DNA from: Oegoconia quadripuncta
Lineage: Eukaryota > Arthropoda > Insecta > Lepidoptera > Autostichidae
Length of the DNA: 64,000 bases
Reading direction: 5' to 3'
Assembly (NCBI GenBank): GCA_949316235.1
Contig: OX438755.1
Coordinates: 19,553,151-19,617,150 of the forward strand
Made by a program: the position numbers and the translations under genes. Every line of letters begins with the position of its first letter. Within the stretch, counting starts at the first letter, position 1. The notes beneath the pieces were generated by a model. The model had not been told where the DNA came from, did no database searches, and worked only from the letters and a program-made list of their open reading frames with translations. Below, one piece after another: positions 21,185 to 33,224 of this stretch.

Positions 21185-24100
21185 GTCTGTATTATTATCA
21201 ACTACAAATATTAAATAATATACTACCTATTTTTTAAATCTTTTTATTGAGGCTTTATACCCTAAGTTACAATGGCAACCTCACTGCTGCTTTCACATTT
21301 TCAAATCTCGCTCTCTTTGGCAATGGACTACACAACAAAATATAGACTGTTGGTATTTCTATGAAATGCATCAGCCATTACACAGGTGTGCTGTCCTGTC
21401 CATTAATTGAATGATATAATTAAGATTGTACAGGTGTTTTTTTTTTTTGGTTTATTTATTCATAGAACATTATTTGAACAATTTTCATTATAAGATGCCT
21501 ACGAAAACCTGTAAAGGTTTATGTGTAGTGCGAATGAGGTCACTTAATTATAATAACAAAGCCTATATTCGCCCAATCAGTGAATTCGTTCAAGCATAGA
21601 TTGGATAAATTTTTAAAAAATCTAATCATGTGGTCTCTTCCAACACTGTGACATAGACATACCAGCAGTAATGGTGCTCGTGTATAATAATATAATAATA
21701 ATATATTGCTCTTCATAATTTACATTTTAGAGTCAATAATATAATTTTAAGTAGCTTCTACAGGTGAAGGCCTATTCTGGCCCATTTCTTTTTATGGTAT
21801 GAAGACACAAATGGACCATGCTTGTTTATTTCATCTCTCCATCTATTTTTTGAGCAACCAGTTGCAGATTGTTTGTTCAATAGAATCCATTCAGTTGAAG
21901 GGTGTTATCCATCCTTTTTGCAATGTTTGTCCTGCCGAGTTTCATTGTTTATTACATGTTTCTCTGTATTACATGTTTTACCTGTCTTTTTTTTTTAATT
22001 CACTTCTTTCTGACTGTTATGTTCTGTATGGTACTTGATCGAGCCTCAGCCACTCATCTTTAGACCAGATTTCAGATAGTAGACAGACACCGATGACTTC
22101 ACAAAGGAAAATAGACTCTGGGCAGCATTAGATTTTGGATGAGCTAGGATCTCATGGAATATTCCCCCATCTAGTCTATTTAGTCTCTGTTCCATCATCA
22201 ATGTCTTTCGTTGGTGCTCGTTCCAGACACATTCCACCAATATATGGTGCACATCTTCTACAATACCACACACCTCACAGTTAGGAGAGCTGGTCTTTTA
22301 CCTATCTATTTATGCCATTTGCACAAGTATACCCGTCTAGTCAATAAGTAGGGTAATAGCTGAAAATCTGTGTTTCGCTCTTGAGCAATCTGACACCTTG
22401 AACAATAGTGCATATGTGCTGCTTATTTTACTAATTTATACTTACTACATGCTTAACTTAGTAAGAGTGCCCACTTATACTTACTTAGGTTAAGTTACCT
22501 TTATTTGGCTTTTATTACTGCCCTCTAGTTGCTGTGTTTCAGACTCAAACTCAAATCATTTATTGCATTCCTTATGTTTTGTTCAATGTTTCAATTCTTT
22601 CAAATGTTATGTTGTTTTAATTTAACTGCATGAAGTGTTTATTGTATGTGTTTACTGGAGAAACAATTAAACACTTATCAACAAACCCATAGCACTAAGG
22701 ACATTTGCTGATCACTATTTACTATCTTGTGTATTTCACATTCAAATCTTTCCAGGTTTGATCCATTCTGAGAAAATACTTTCGTAAGATTCTGGGCAAA
22801 CAGCTCCGCCTTTTAGATATTGCGAATCCATGATCCAGGGCCTTTTTTTTATGCACAATGGGTTAGCACTTGACCTCAATCATACCTGATGTTAAATGAA
22901 GGTGAGGCTGAAGGTGGAAGGTACTGACCCGGAAACCCCATCTTATTTGGGGAACTGGCTATCTTATCTTTGATAACTGGAACACAACAATGCTATTAAC
23001 ATTGCTGCTTGGCGGTAGATTTAGATTAGATGGTGGTAGCTAGCTAGGCAGACATTTAAAATGCCCTACCACCAACCAAAACAAGTACTAAACATCTACC
23101 CGATGGGGATCGAGCCCGCGACTTCCGATTTGTAAACCCTATGTTGTTTACATTGAGCCACGGGGGCCTGGCTGTAGCTTGATCTCAGTGGAGGAACATG
23201 TTGTTATTATTATTATAAATTAATAGGCGAGCAGCAGATGCTGATGAGTGCCTGTATCCAAGCTCGTGTATTGTTAAAGAAAAGTCACACTTCTGGATTA
23301 ATCGTCCTCATGATTCGGAGATATTTAAATATTATTTATACCTTTTAAGGTTTTCGAGTGCACGCAGCTAGGACATTTTAAATTTGTTGGATTAGGAAAG
23401 GAATCTTAAAATTAACATGGCGCTGGACCCGACCATCTTAAAGGTTGTTCTAGTTGTAATAGCTGCTCTTTGTGCACATTGCAACTAAAGGGCCTATTAC
23501 AATTTACAGAAAGAAAGAAAAGTATTTATTGCCAACAAATACAGAAAATTTCGTAGGTATAACATTTTGCATAATTAAATGTATTTGTGGCAAAGGGATT
23601 GAGCGTCAGCATTTGCTGCCAATATGTCGTATGGCAATTGACAGCGCTGGTTTTCAGCGCAACCCCTCTCTCACTTAGGTTTTCAAAATAAAGCCAATCG
23701 TCCTTTGTTACCTCATTGTATGCCTCTCGTCTCTGATTTTAGGATGGTGGAAGAAGGAAAATGGGCCCTTAAAAGCGTAACAAGTCACTTGCCCCCATAG
23801 CAAGACATCGTTTGTCGCGCGCGACGTAGGAGAGTGGTAGTTATATCGTCCAAGCGAATGAACAGGACAATATCGCGCCTGTAATGCTACTAGTGCGGTT
23901 TACTTTTAAGGAGTATCATTTTGGGTGTTTCCTTTAATTCACACCATTCATTCATGGTATGGTACACGCTCATGATAAAATCTTTTTTCCAGATCAACCA
24001 AATCAGCAACCAGACATTCAAAGACCAGTGGTAGAAAACGAAGAGTTCTCATTATATTATCACTTCACCATTGGTCAGCATGAGTTGTTACATGGAGCCC

Positions 24101-27100
24101 AGATTGATGGGATGCTAGCTAACAATGATGCGGACCCTAACCCACCTTCCACAACGGATGTCAATACAAATTTGAGTTTTCTACGAAACAATAGTTTTCT
24201 TGAATTGAAAACTAATAGGGAAATTGAGCACCACAGACAGGAGCAAAATTTCAAGTAAGTTATTTCTAGCTCACAAATTTATCGAGTTATAGTTGAAAAA
24301 CCTTACGGCCATTCACCAGTGTTTTAATGCTTCAAGTGTGCACCAACACCAGGTGTGCATTTTCAGTCCTTCATATAATAATAATAAAAATTTTTATTTC
24401 CAAAAAAACAGCATACAATTTACATATTATATAAGCTTGACTTAGAAATATATTATTGTATCTACTTATAAAATGTAGGCATCTGCTGTCGAACTAGGTT
24501 AGAACCTGTATCTCGGCAGTCAGCGCCGCTCCCTTTTAATGCTAAAATAGAAGTATAATAAATAACAAGGCAATTTCAAGCTTAAATATAAATAGCATTA
24601 CTCTCTTATTCATAAAAATTTACAAACACTTTATAAGTATGTTTTAGTTAAAGTATGTTTTGTCACTTTCTTTCATTACAATATATATTTATAAAGTGTT
24701 TGTAATTTTTTATGAATAAGAACTGTTAGTCTAAAATCTCTATTACACTGTTTGCCACTGTATTCGAGCGAGAGCCCGTGTCGTGCCCCACACCAATACC
24801 ACTTGGAAATATAATTCTCAAAGTTGTAGATGAGTATGTCTACCTAGAACAAGATCGGATTGATTAGCGGACAGAGACTGGACATACATAAACACATAAC
24901 GCCAACAAACACATAACACCCGTGATTTTTCGTCGGGGGTTAAAAACAGTGCACAACACTACAACTCCACTCCAAGGTCTTATGTTTCGTGATTTCCTTT
25001 TCATCTTTCCTTAAGTGTTTATCCTCAATCACCATATCTCTGCTCTAATACACTATGTCCATGACTGGGGGGTCTGGTGATCTGTAATTCTGGTTCTTCC
25101 TTTTCAGGCACCAGTCTTCCCACAAATGAGTTCTATGTATTACCTAGTCCTAAAATCACTTTGTAAAGCGTCATTTGTGGTGAGAAAATGAACAATTTTT
25201 ATTATTATTATTGTTATTAGATCAGTGGTGTGTACAACGTTTTGTCACGGGGTAGTTATTTTTTCAGAGTACTTTTCAAGTTACATGTGAAAATTAAATT
25301 GGGCGGTTAATTGTGCCTCTAAGTGTGTAACTAGGTAATTTAACTGCACATTAAACATGATATATTATTCACTACATAACATACATAAATTTATATATAC
25401 GAGCAGTTGAGGATATATAATATCAATTATATAAAATAAAAATACATGCCATTTCTTTGCTCAGAGATGTCTTTGAAGTATAGACATTGTAACATTTAGC
25501 CCATGGAAAATACGGCAAAAAATTAGCTTAGCTAGACATAATTCGACTTAGGTATATAATTGCTATCTTAAAGAGGTATATCACAGATATAATTTTGAAT
25601 AATTAAGCCTAAAACAAAACGCTTAGTCTAGATTTTTTTTAGAATACCCTATTTTTTATTTGTATCTTAATAACTATAAATGCTAATTGATATTTGGTAC
25701 TTGACCTCAACTACACCTAATGTTAAGTGAAAATGATGTCGAAGGTCGAAGCGTACTGACCCGGAAACCCCAACACATTTGGAGGACTGGCTATCTTATC
25801 TCTGACAACCGGAACACAACAATGCTATTAACATTGCTGCTTGGCGGTAGATTTAGATTAGATGGTGGTAGCTGGCCAGGCGGCCATTTAAAATGCCCTA
25901 ACACCAACCAAACCGAGTACTTAAACATTTACCCCGCTGGGAATCGAATCCGCGACCTCCTAATCGTAGGCCCAATGTTGTTTACATTGAGCCACGGAGG
26001 CGGTATTTAGATTAACTTTATTTAAGGATATGGCAGTCCGATGTAAGGAACAGCCCGCGTCATCAGGTGTCAGCATGACAGCATATTATATCATTCTTTA
26101 TTGTTTCAGGAAATATAAATTATTTAGAAGTTGGTGCCAGTGTTATTTAGCAGATTTGAAAGGTGTACTTGTGGGATTTAGAGACGATGATGGAATCATA
26201 CAAAGACTGCAATGGTATGACACTGAAGATATACTAAGATATTGCAAGGTAATTCTGGTCCCAGTTGTTTCCAGTTTAAGGTTATCGTTAAGTCAAGTTG
26301 AACGACCTGTTTGGTGTAGTGGTTAGAAACTCTGACTGCTATACCAAAAGGTCGCGGGTTCGAAACCCGCTAGGGGCATATGTTTGTATGATAAATATAG
26401 ACATGTGTTCCCGAGTTATGGATGTTTTTCATTTATATATGTATTTATTTGAAATGTATTTGTGTAGTTTATCAACCATCTGGCATCCGTAATACAAGCC
26501 TAGTTGCTTAGTGTGGAACTAGATGGCGCTGTGTGTATGTGCAAAGATATTTATTTATTATTTATTTAAGTTGATGGCCTGCAGGCTTGCTAGTACTAAC
26601 AGTCAGATTAGATTACGAGAAATCCACCTATCAACACTGGCACCGTGTGGCGGATTGTGGCCCACACCTTCTCTTGAGAGGTTGTTCCTTCCCAACATTG
26701 GTTTTGTAAGGCTGTTGATATGATGTGTGTGAATGTTAATTCTAGTTTCGTATTTCACACCTTCCTAACGTATTTACAGGACATATATAACGTCACGACC
26801 TTTATCCCAATTGGGGTGGTAAGAGATATCCCAAACATTAAGCTTGAACATTGAGCATTAGCTTGAAACAACATCCACGGTTCGCCTTATAAAAATATAC
26901 AAAAATGCACACGTGACAGGGAGAGAGCCCATCGCCGTTAAAACCTTCAAATCTATAGTTGTTCTTTGGTGGGAAGGCCCTTAGTCGCCTTTTACGACAC
27001 CCACGGGAAAAGATGGGTTGGTTCTATTCTTTGTACGCGCCGAAACAACACAACATTCTGTTTTTATTTATTTTTTGTGCACGGCGGGTTAGCACTTGAC

Positions 27101-28154
27101 CTCAATCACACCTGATGTTAAATGAAAATGAGGCCGAAGGTGGAGGCGTACTAACCAGGAAACCCCAACATATTTGGGGGACTGGCTATCTTGTCTCTGA
27201 CAACCGAAACACGACAATGCTATTAACATTGCTGTTTGGCGACAAATTTAGATAAGATGGTGGTAGCTAGTCAGGCAGACCACCACCAACCAAACCGAGT
27301 ACTTAAACATGTACCCCGCTAGGGAATGAACCTGCGACCACCGATTCGTATACCCTATATTGTTTACATTGAGCCACAGAGGCGATCTAAAATTTATATA
27401 CATATTGGTGTCGATTCGGATGTACACCAACTAAATTAAAACCAGTTTTGGAGTGGTGCCGACGCATCGTACTGTTCCAAGGTTAAAGAGACAGTACTAC
27501 TCTAAAACTGGTTTTAGTTTAGTTGGTGTACATCCGAATCGACACCAATGTTAATTATTTTTTTTTGTTTATGCACGACGTGTTCGTACTTGACCTCAAT
27601 CACACCTGACCCGGAAACCCCAACACAGCTGGGGTACTGGCTATCTTATCTCTGACAACCAGAACACAACAATACTATTGACATTGCTGCTTGGCGGCAG
27701 ATTTAGATAAAATGGTGGTAGCTAGCCAGGCGGACATTTAAATTGCCCTACCACCAACCAAACCGAGTACTTAAACATGTACCCCGCTGGGGATCGAACC
27801 CGCGACCTCCGAATCGTAAACCCAATGTTGTTTACATTGAGCCATGGAGGCGGTTAAATTTTTCATTTGTCAATACTAAGATGTCTGATCACCTAATATA
27901 TATTTTTTCAGGATGAATGGGATCCAAGGGTAGCTGTGCAGTTCCTGGACACCTTTCTATCATATGTAAAGGAATCATTTAAAGATCAGCTTGAGAAGTT
28001 GCACGGCAAGGATTGTGATTTAAAAAAGATAGACCCTGTTAATATTCAATTTGATATTGATAGTAATAAAATATTCACAGCAACCTTTATTGATAAAATG
28101 ACTGAGGAAACAACTATTCTACCAGATTGGTATGTCAACAATAAAGAAATGTAA
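20695..28154 (+). CDS. DXO: DXO/Rai1-family decapping exoribonuclease homologue, 4 exons
   Basis: DXO/Rai1 enzymes remove faulty or non-canonical RNA 5' caps and degrade the RNA. Exons 20695-21184, 23993-24254, 26110-26248 and 27912-28154 join in phase into 377 residues, close to human DXO. Seen: FVTYRRSL (95-102), GSIYLCSFET (124-133), WGYKFQQYI (153-161), HGAQIDG (197-203), FLELKT (232-237), WCQCYL (259-264), VGFRDDDG (272-279) and DEWDP (298-302). The family normally has Glu where Q200 stands, next to a retained D202. E234, K236 and Q261 match other active-site positions. The ATG at 20695 (AAAAATGG) is preferred over an in-frame TTG at 20686. Drosophila Cutoff is a relative that lost catalysis, so activity here is uncertain. 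Confidence 0.92.
21565..21700 (+). pseudogene. LINE 3' tail in DXO intron 1
   Basis: GTGAATTCGTTCAAGCATAG codes the VNSFK-RLD ending of many LINE enzymes. The block ACTGTGACATAGACATACCAG follows. A sister copy is at 54070-54245. Confidence 0.6.
22045..22300 (-). pseudogene. LINE C-terminal relic in DXO intron 1
   Basis: The minus strand reads CGIVEDVHHILVECVWNEHQ, a zinc-like C-H-C tail of RNase H-bearing LINEs. It is truncated. Confidence 0.6.
22842..23168 (-). mobile_element. SINE-B, full length
   Basis: The head is at the right end (GATCGAGCCCGCGACTTCCG on plus) and the tail at the left. It lies in DXO intron 1. Confidence 0.8.
23169..23992. other. End of DXO intron 1
   Basis: No exon seen apart from the acceptor at 23991-23992. 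A block at 23805-23880 (GTCGCGCGCGACGTAGG, AAGCGAATGAACAGGACAATATC) recurs inverted near 12755-12835, so it is another unclassified repeat. Confidence 0.4.
23993..24254 (+). CDS. DXO: DXO exon 2 (metal-site region)
   Basis: Acceptor CTTTTTTCCAG then ATCAACC. It completes Asp164 and ends in phase 2 at GTAAGT. It holds HGAQIDG and FLELKT. Confidence 0.9.
24375..24545 (-). repeat. LINE-like 3' UTR fragment
   Basis: On the minus strand it has a GCGCTGACTGCCGAGATACAG block and ends in AAATAAAAATTTTTATTATT. It looks like the 3' end of a LINE; this is a tentative reading. Confidence 0.4.
24604..24720. repeat. Foldback repeat in DXO intron 2
   Basis: Arms of about 32 bp: CTTATTCATAAAAATTTACA on the left, with its inverse ending TTTTTTATGAATAAG on the right, with a spacer of about 50 bp. 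Probably a small MITE. Confidence 0.65.
24721..25693. other. DXO intron 2, no gene seen
   Basis: AT-rich intron sequence. No exon or repeat with a confident second copy. Confidence 0.4.
25694..26003 (-). mobile_element. SINE-B in DXO intron 2
   Basis: The tail is at the left, and the head (GAATCGAATCCGCGACC on plus) at the right. It ends about 100 bp before exon 3. Confidence 0.8.
26110..26248 (+). CDS. DXO: DXO exon 3
   Basis: Acceptor TTGTTTCAG then GAAATATAAA. Ends AAG then GTAATT in phase 0. It holds the WCQ and GFRDDDG motifs. Confidence 0.9.
26300..26570 (+). mobile_element. SINE-A1 in DXO intron 3
   Basis: Intact A box, and B box GGTCGCGGGTTCGAAACCC. The CTAGATGGCGCTGTGTG block and a TTTATTTATT tail are present. 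Confidence 0.85.
26786..27050 (+). repeat. Repeat E, nearly full
   Basis: It opens ACGTCACGACCTTTATCCC, has TGCACACGTGACAGGGAGAG and GTCGCCTTTTACGACACCCA, and ends near CGAAACAACACAAC. It recurs at 46680, 51527, 56285 and in pieces elsewhere. The class is unknown. Confidence 0.6.
27062..27385 (-). mobile_element. SINE-B in DXO intron 3 (left)
   Basis: Tail at left, head at right. A 25-base part of the body is missing near 27280. Confidence 0.78.
27413..27549. mobile_element. Foldback MITE D in DXO intron 3
   Basis: Inverted ends ATTGGTGTCGATTCGGATG and CATCCGAATCGACACCAAT. It lies between two SINE-B copies. Confidence 0.85.
27558..27855 (-). mobile_element. SINE-B in DXO intron 3 (right)
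   Basis: Same orientation as its neighbour. The head ends 56 bp before exon 4. Confidence 0.8.
27912..28154 (+). CDS. DXO: DXO exon 4 and stop
   Basis: Acceptor TTTTTTCAG then GATGAATGG. 80 codons then TAA. It ends with the PDWYVNN motif (human has PIWYVE). A candidate AATAAA stands at 28428-28433. Confidence 0.9.
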   Translation, partial: DEWDPRVAVQFLDTFLSYVKESFKDQLEKLHGKDCDLKKIDPVNIQFDIDSNKIFTATFIDKMTEETTILPDWYVNNKEM

Positions 28155-28724
28155 ATGCAACAATGTCACTCCTCAATTAAGAACGAGCTGTCAAACGTGA
28201 AATTAGTCCAAGACTGGCAGAGGGTCTATTACGTAATTTTAAACGATTTACTCGACTCGTCCGCGCTTGACGGGTCATCGACAACTCGTATAATTACAGC
28301 GAGTATTTCATTGTAGGTTCGTTTACAGAGTGTATGACATTGGAAATGTCCAATTGTTTTGCTACTCAACACTAGATGGCGCTAATGTGTACTTTTTACG
28401 TTAACAACTTTGACTAAGGCCCGTATTAATAAACCATTCTCAAGATTGAGAACAGTCTTATGACCGGTCTCAAGTAAACGTGTTGATTAATAAACCTTAC
28501 TTGAGAGAGAAACGTACGTGCATTCGAAAGCAGTACTCACTTGAGAGGTGCGCCGAGTTTCACGTTAATAAATGAAAATCAAGGCTCAAGATCTATCTTC
28601 ATAAGTTCTCAAGTATAAGTGCACTATATCGGTAACTTGAGAATCCGTTGGAAAATGTATTTGAGACAAATATTGCGAGAGTTATCTAATTATGATTATA
28701 TTATTATGATATAATGATTATTAT
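28155..28724. other. DXO 3' flank
   Basis: Contains the candidate AATAAA at 28428-28433 and a stretch (28410-28680) rich in inverted CTTGAGA/TCTCAAG words that looks like a decayed MITE. No gene seen. Confidence 0.4.
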
Positions 28725-28868
28725 GACGACCTGTTTGGTGTAGTGGTTAGCAACTCTGACCACTATAAGGTTGCGGGTTCGAATCCCGCTAGGGGCATAT
28801 TATGTTCGTGTTATGAATACGGACATGTGTACCCGAGTTATGGATGTTTTTCATTTATAATAAATATT
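28725..28868 (+). mobile_element. SINE-A1, 3'-truncated
   Basis: Head intact (GGTTGCGGGTTCGAATCCC). The body ends after GTTATGGATGTTTTTC. Confidence 0.8.
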
Positions 28869-29000
28869 AGTAACAAATTAGTAATATATGAAACAATATT
28901 GTACTAAAACTAATATGAAGAAATTTTGTATTAAATCATAGGCACATAGGAACCATTAAAATATTGTTTGATTCTTTTTTTTTTTTTTTTATAAATAATT

Positions 29001-29217
29001 CGGACACTTACACCAATTATCTAGTCCCAAACTAAGCAAAGCTTGTGCTATGGATACAAGATAAACGGATAAACATACATAAATATTTATATAAACATCC
29101 AAGACTCGGGAATAAATGTTCGTATTCATCACACAAACATTTACCCCTCGCGAGATTCGAACCCGCAACCGTTGGTTTCGCTGATAGGGTCACTATCCAC
29201 TACACCAATCGGTCGTC
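29001..29217 (-). mobile_element. SINE-A2
   Basis: Head at the right end, with CGAGATTCGAACCCGCAACC on plus. A T-run lies at the left. Confidence 0.8.
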
Positions 29218-29331
29218 ATCTCGTCTTGACTCATCACTGAGTAATAAAAACTATTTTATCGTAGTTGGTTATTTGCCGAAATATTAACCTTTTGGGTACA
29301 GGTAATTGTTACACAAATTACTAGTATCTGA

Positions 29332-29520
29332 GGGCGGAGTGTAAGTTTTCTTTCGAATTAACTTTACTACCGCGTTCACGTTTATGTGAAGATTTGTATG
29401 GAGAAATGTGCAGCGCCTCTAGCGGATAGTTTGCAAAACGATTTTTTTCATAGGGACTTTTTTCGTACACGCGAACGCGATGGTGAAGTTAAAAACGAGA
29501 CAAAACTTACACTTCGCACA
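29332..29520. mobile_element. Small foldback MITE H
   Basis: Ends GGCGGAGTGTAAGTTTT and AAAACTTACACTTCGC are inverted. A related end lies at 39289-39310. Confidence 0.6.
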
Positions 29521-29873
29521 CAGCAGGTAGGTTAATTAATAACTCGCTCACTTTTTGATGTAAAATTCTTTTGCAATAATTATTCATTTATTCATGCTCT
29601 CATGTGTTAACATTAGGTCTTACATAATATAGTAGTACAAGCATGAAACCCTGTTAGGTCACTGCAAATTCTTAACTATTCTAATTAAATTATCACAAGA
29701 ATTCTTAACACCTATAATGAATACGAAGACTATTGCACCTATATAGACACCTTCATGGTTTAACGTTTTTAATTGTACAATAAATAAATAAATAAATATC
29801 CTTCAACAATGCCATCTAATTCCACTTTAAGCAACTATAGACTTGTGTTGTGGATACCAGATGGGTTGATATA

Positions 29874-30295
29874 TTGGGTCTTTACCTATGAAATTGGAGC
29901 TTTTTTTCTTCGTTAATCATATGTACCAATTCCTGCGATTTTCAAAGCTATATCCAAATTTGTTTTTTATTTGGAAAATGGAATATTATATCAAGGTTTC
30001 ACCTGAAATATTTTTTAATTTCTGGTCTAAATCACATAATAAAAAAAATTTGAACAGAGCTCTTTTCATGTGCTTAACATAATCATTTCTTAGATTCGCT
30101 GACACTTGTATAAAGGGGTTACTTTTAAAAATTAACGCTGCCTATATTTAACTTAATGTTATCCGATAATACACACAAACTTTAGCTAAATTTGGATATT
30201 CCGTTCCTAAAAAAAGATCTAAAATGTTTGTATGGAGAAAACAGTCTTAATGAAATTCTTCATACAAAACGCCAATTTCATAGGTAAGAACCTAA
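29874..30295. mobile_element. MITE F copy 2, inside a SINE-A relic
   Basis: Ends TTGGGTCTTTACCTATG and CATAGGTAAGAACCTAA. It is an inverted partner of 1503-1912. The flanks (CTAATTCCACTTTAAGCAAC on the left, ACATCCATAACTCGGG on the right) are two halves of a minus-strand SINE-A, so this element landed in it. Confidence 0.7.
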
Positions 30296-30330
30296 ATAAA
30301 AACATCCATAACTCGGGTACACATACAATG

Positions 30331-30955
30331 CACATAGATAATTCCCATGTTATACACTTTGTATGAGAAATCATTCTTCATCGTCAATCGTAAAGATTAC
30401 ACTCGTCACTTCATCGTAATCGTTCGAAATATGTTTGACAACGATGATCGTAATAATCATATAAACCGTTATACTTGCATAATAGATCCTCGCGAAGAAC
30501 TCGTGACAGTATAAGAGGAGACACCAAGAATAGTAGTGGAAGGGGTGGGAGTTAGTCAGAGTCTACTCACCCGTAGACCACCCCAGGCAATAGATTCACC
30601 GGTTCTATAGAACTGAAGATGGCCAAACGATTTTGACTGATCACCAGGAAGAGACGTTAATTTAAGGCCCGGTAGTCCAGGTTGAAGAAATCAGTATGAT
30701 AAAATGTAGTTAAGGATTCCCAACTCAGCATAAAAACTAGTATTTATCCGTAATTGAAATATTAGAAACTAAGTGATATAATTAATCATGTAATAAATAA
30801 TAAAGCTCAAAAAAAGAATTGAGCTATTCGGTTCAAAAAAAAAATTACACACATACTTCTTAAATATCAATTTATCCTAAATATATAATGTCGTACATAT
30901 AATGGTATTTTGATTTGTTCACTAAAATATTGTTCAATATTTTTTTTTTAGTTGT
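30331..30955. other. No gene seen
   Basis: No supported exon. No repeat with a second copy in the window. Confidence 0.4.
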
Positions 30956-31035
30956 ACTTTTCCTTAAACCTCTTATATAGAACAGCTGCTGATCGTGACT
31001 TCGTTCGCGTGGAACATTTGATCACAATAGGCTCA

Positions 31036-31120
31036 GCAAAAAGCCTATTTATTGTAATCCCGTTTACCGACGACACTGTAGTCATGGCAGAATCGATAGA
31101 AGACCTCGACAAATTAATAT
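31036..31120 (+). pseudogene. LINE RT catalytic-box relic
   Basis: Reads FTDDTVVMAESIEDLDKLI then a stop. This is the -ADD- region with Ala replaced by Thr. It is a short dead piece. Confidence 0.5.
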
Positions 31121-31299
31121 AAACATGGACAAAACGAAAATTATGACAAATGCCCATGTCGTTCCAAATATCAGTTGGGAACTCCATTCTCCGAGTTGTA
31201 AGCGAGTGTGTCTAACTAGGACAATAGATTCGACTAGACAGGTCCAACTTAGACAGAGTGAGAGGCCAATCGACGAATCCAATTCGGATAGGCAGCGTT

Positions 31300-31935
31300 C
31301 GGGAATCGCGCAACATTCTCGTCCAGAATACCTCAGTGCAGGATCAAGGGGCACGCAATTCACGTGGCAACGACGCAGCAGACGAGCTGGCGAGAAGGGG
31401 TTCGGGGATGGAGAAGGTGGGACCCGAGCCCGTCCTGCCTCTGCCGCTTAGCTGGCTGCGAAACAAACTACGACAAATCACAAAGGTAGACCACCAACAA
31501 TACTGGTCCAACTTCATGCAAGCAAGCCAGAGAGGCCCTCCCGACGATCAGTAACAGGTTGTCACGGAAGCTGCTACAACTAAAGAGGCCCCAACTCAGA
31601 ATGCTCATCGGAGCTATAACTGGCCATGCACTATTAAACAAACACTTATTTACTCTAGGTGTTACAGACAGCCCCCGGGCAGAGCGTGCATGGAGGCAGA
31701 AGAAATAGCCGCACACGTCATCCTAGGATGTCCAGGTGTGGCAGTTTACAGGGCACAGTACCTCGGGACACCGGGGTCGCTTCCAGAAGTCGTCGGCAAC
31801 ATCAAGGGTCTGCTAGGCTTCCTGGAGGAACTGGGGTGGCAAGAGTAGTGTCAGCAACCCATCACGCAAAATAGGCGCATGCTGCGTCGAGTTGCGGAAA
31901 TCAAGCCCGCTAAAACCTATAACCTATAACCTAGC
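31300..31935 (+). pseudogene. LINE RNase H and C-terminal relic
   Basis: Reads GNDAADELARRGSGME (end of an RNase H domain), then LLNKHLFTLGVTDSP and, in other frames, pieces of the terminal Cys-His motif. Frameshifts separate the parts. It ends with three TATAACC units. Confidence 0.65.
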
Positions 31936-31949
31936 TCAGTGCTTGAAGA

Positions 31950-32230
31950 CGAAAGTATTGACTTAAGAAGAAGCTTGCTAGAAAGCTCAAAGTCACGCAA
32001 CGAGCTATGGAGAAGGTGATGCTCGGCGTGTCACTACGTGATCGAATCAGGAATGAGGAAATTCGTAGGTGAACGAAAGACAGCCCAGTGGATTAGCAAG
32101 TTAAAGGGGCAATGGGCAAGGGCACATAACTCGAAGAGCTGATGGCCGGTGGGGCATTACAGTTCTCGAGTGGAGACTACGCAAGCGCAATGGCAGGATG
32201 CAGGTGGAAATCTATGACGAAGGCCTATGT
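31950..32230 (+). pseudogene. LINE endonuclease-RT C-terminal relic
   Basis: Reads KLKVTQRAMEKVMLGVSL then RDRIRNEEIRR and a stop, a sequence very common in lepidopteran endonuclease-RT LINEs. It is broken downstream. Confidence 0.7.
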
Positions 32231-32425
32231 TTAGCTGAGGATGTCCTGTGGCTGGTATGATAATGTTATCCAGGTCCTAATCTATCTACCAACTAAATTT
32301 CATTCGAATCCGTCCAGACGTTTAGGCATGAAGAGGTAACAAACATACACGTGAAATAGAAGGTATTGGCATAGGTATTTTAAATTTTTAAGCTAAGAAA
32401 ATACAATACTTAAGAGATGATAAAT

Positions 32426-32705
32426 AATATAATATAATATAATATAATATAATATAATATAATATAATATAATATAATATAATATAATATAATATAATAT
32501 AATATAATATAATATAATATAATATAATATAATATAATATAATATAATATAATATAATATAATATAATATAATATAATATAATATAATATAATATAATAT
32601 AATATAATATAATATAATATAATATAATATAATATAATATAATATAATATAATATAATATAATATAATATAATATAATATAATATAATATAATATAATAT
32701 AATAT
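32426..32705. repeat. AATAT pentanucleotide array, 56 perfect units
   Basis: 280 bp of uninterrupted AATAT. It produces long false reading frames on the minus strand (YYIIL repeats). The same pentamer forms satellite DNA in Drosophila. Confidence 0.98.
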
Positions 32706-33024
32706 ATACACAAGCTTTTGCATTTATAATATTAGTCGGATTTGATTACGGAATGGGGAGGAGCGCCTACAACACTTTTTAGAGCTTGAAAGACCTATTT
32801 AAAGTACCTTCAATCAAACCCTTCCGATTTCCTGCGGCTGAATTTATAAATTTGCCAAATAAATTAAATAAAGAGCGGACATCGGGAACATATGGAATCC
32901 CAGCTATAAAATCTATATGTCTAGAGAAGTGAATTCAAAGGTATTTACAATTTAAGTGCAAGAGTAGACCATGGATCACTTCCCCCCTCTGGAGTAGGAA
33001 ACATTGGATATATCACCTATTTAT

Positions 33025-33175
33025 CTAAGTCAGAGATAAGATAGCCAGTCCCCCAAATGTGTTGGGGTTTCCGGGTCAGTACGCTTCCACCTTCGACCTC
33101 ATCTTCACTTAACATCAGGTGTGATTGAGGTCAAGAACGAAACCGCCGTGCATAAAAAGAAAAAAAAAACTAAAG
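33025..33175 (+). mobile_element. SINE-B, 3' half
   Basis: GATAAGATAGCCAGTCCCCC through to the A-rich tail. Head absent. Confidence 0.75.
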
Positions 33176-33224
33176 TAGACAGCCCTGAACTTCTAAGTAA
33201 TGTAAGCATACATGTTCCACCCAA

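Noticed and set aside
28725..28800. tRNA gene suggested by A-box and B-box-like sequences
   Set aside because: The same head is always joined to the SINE-A body and no proper acceptor stem closes, so it is a SINE promoter.
31915..31933. TATAACC units as telomeric repeats
   Set aside because: Only three units and not the insect TTAGG motif. More likely a LINE tail.
32388..32723. Two overlapping minus-strand frames of about 110 codons (YYIIL repeats)
   Set aside because: They are translations of the AATAT microsatellite, which has no stop in three of its frames.
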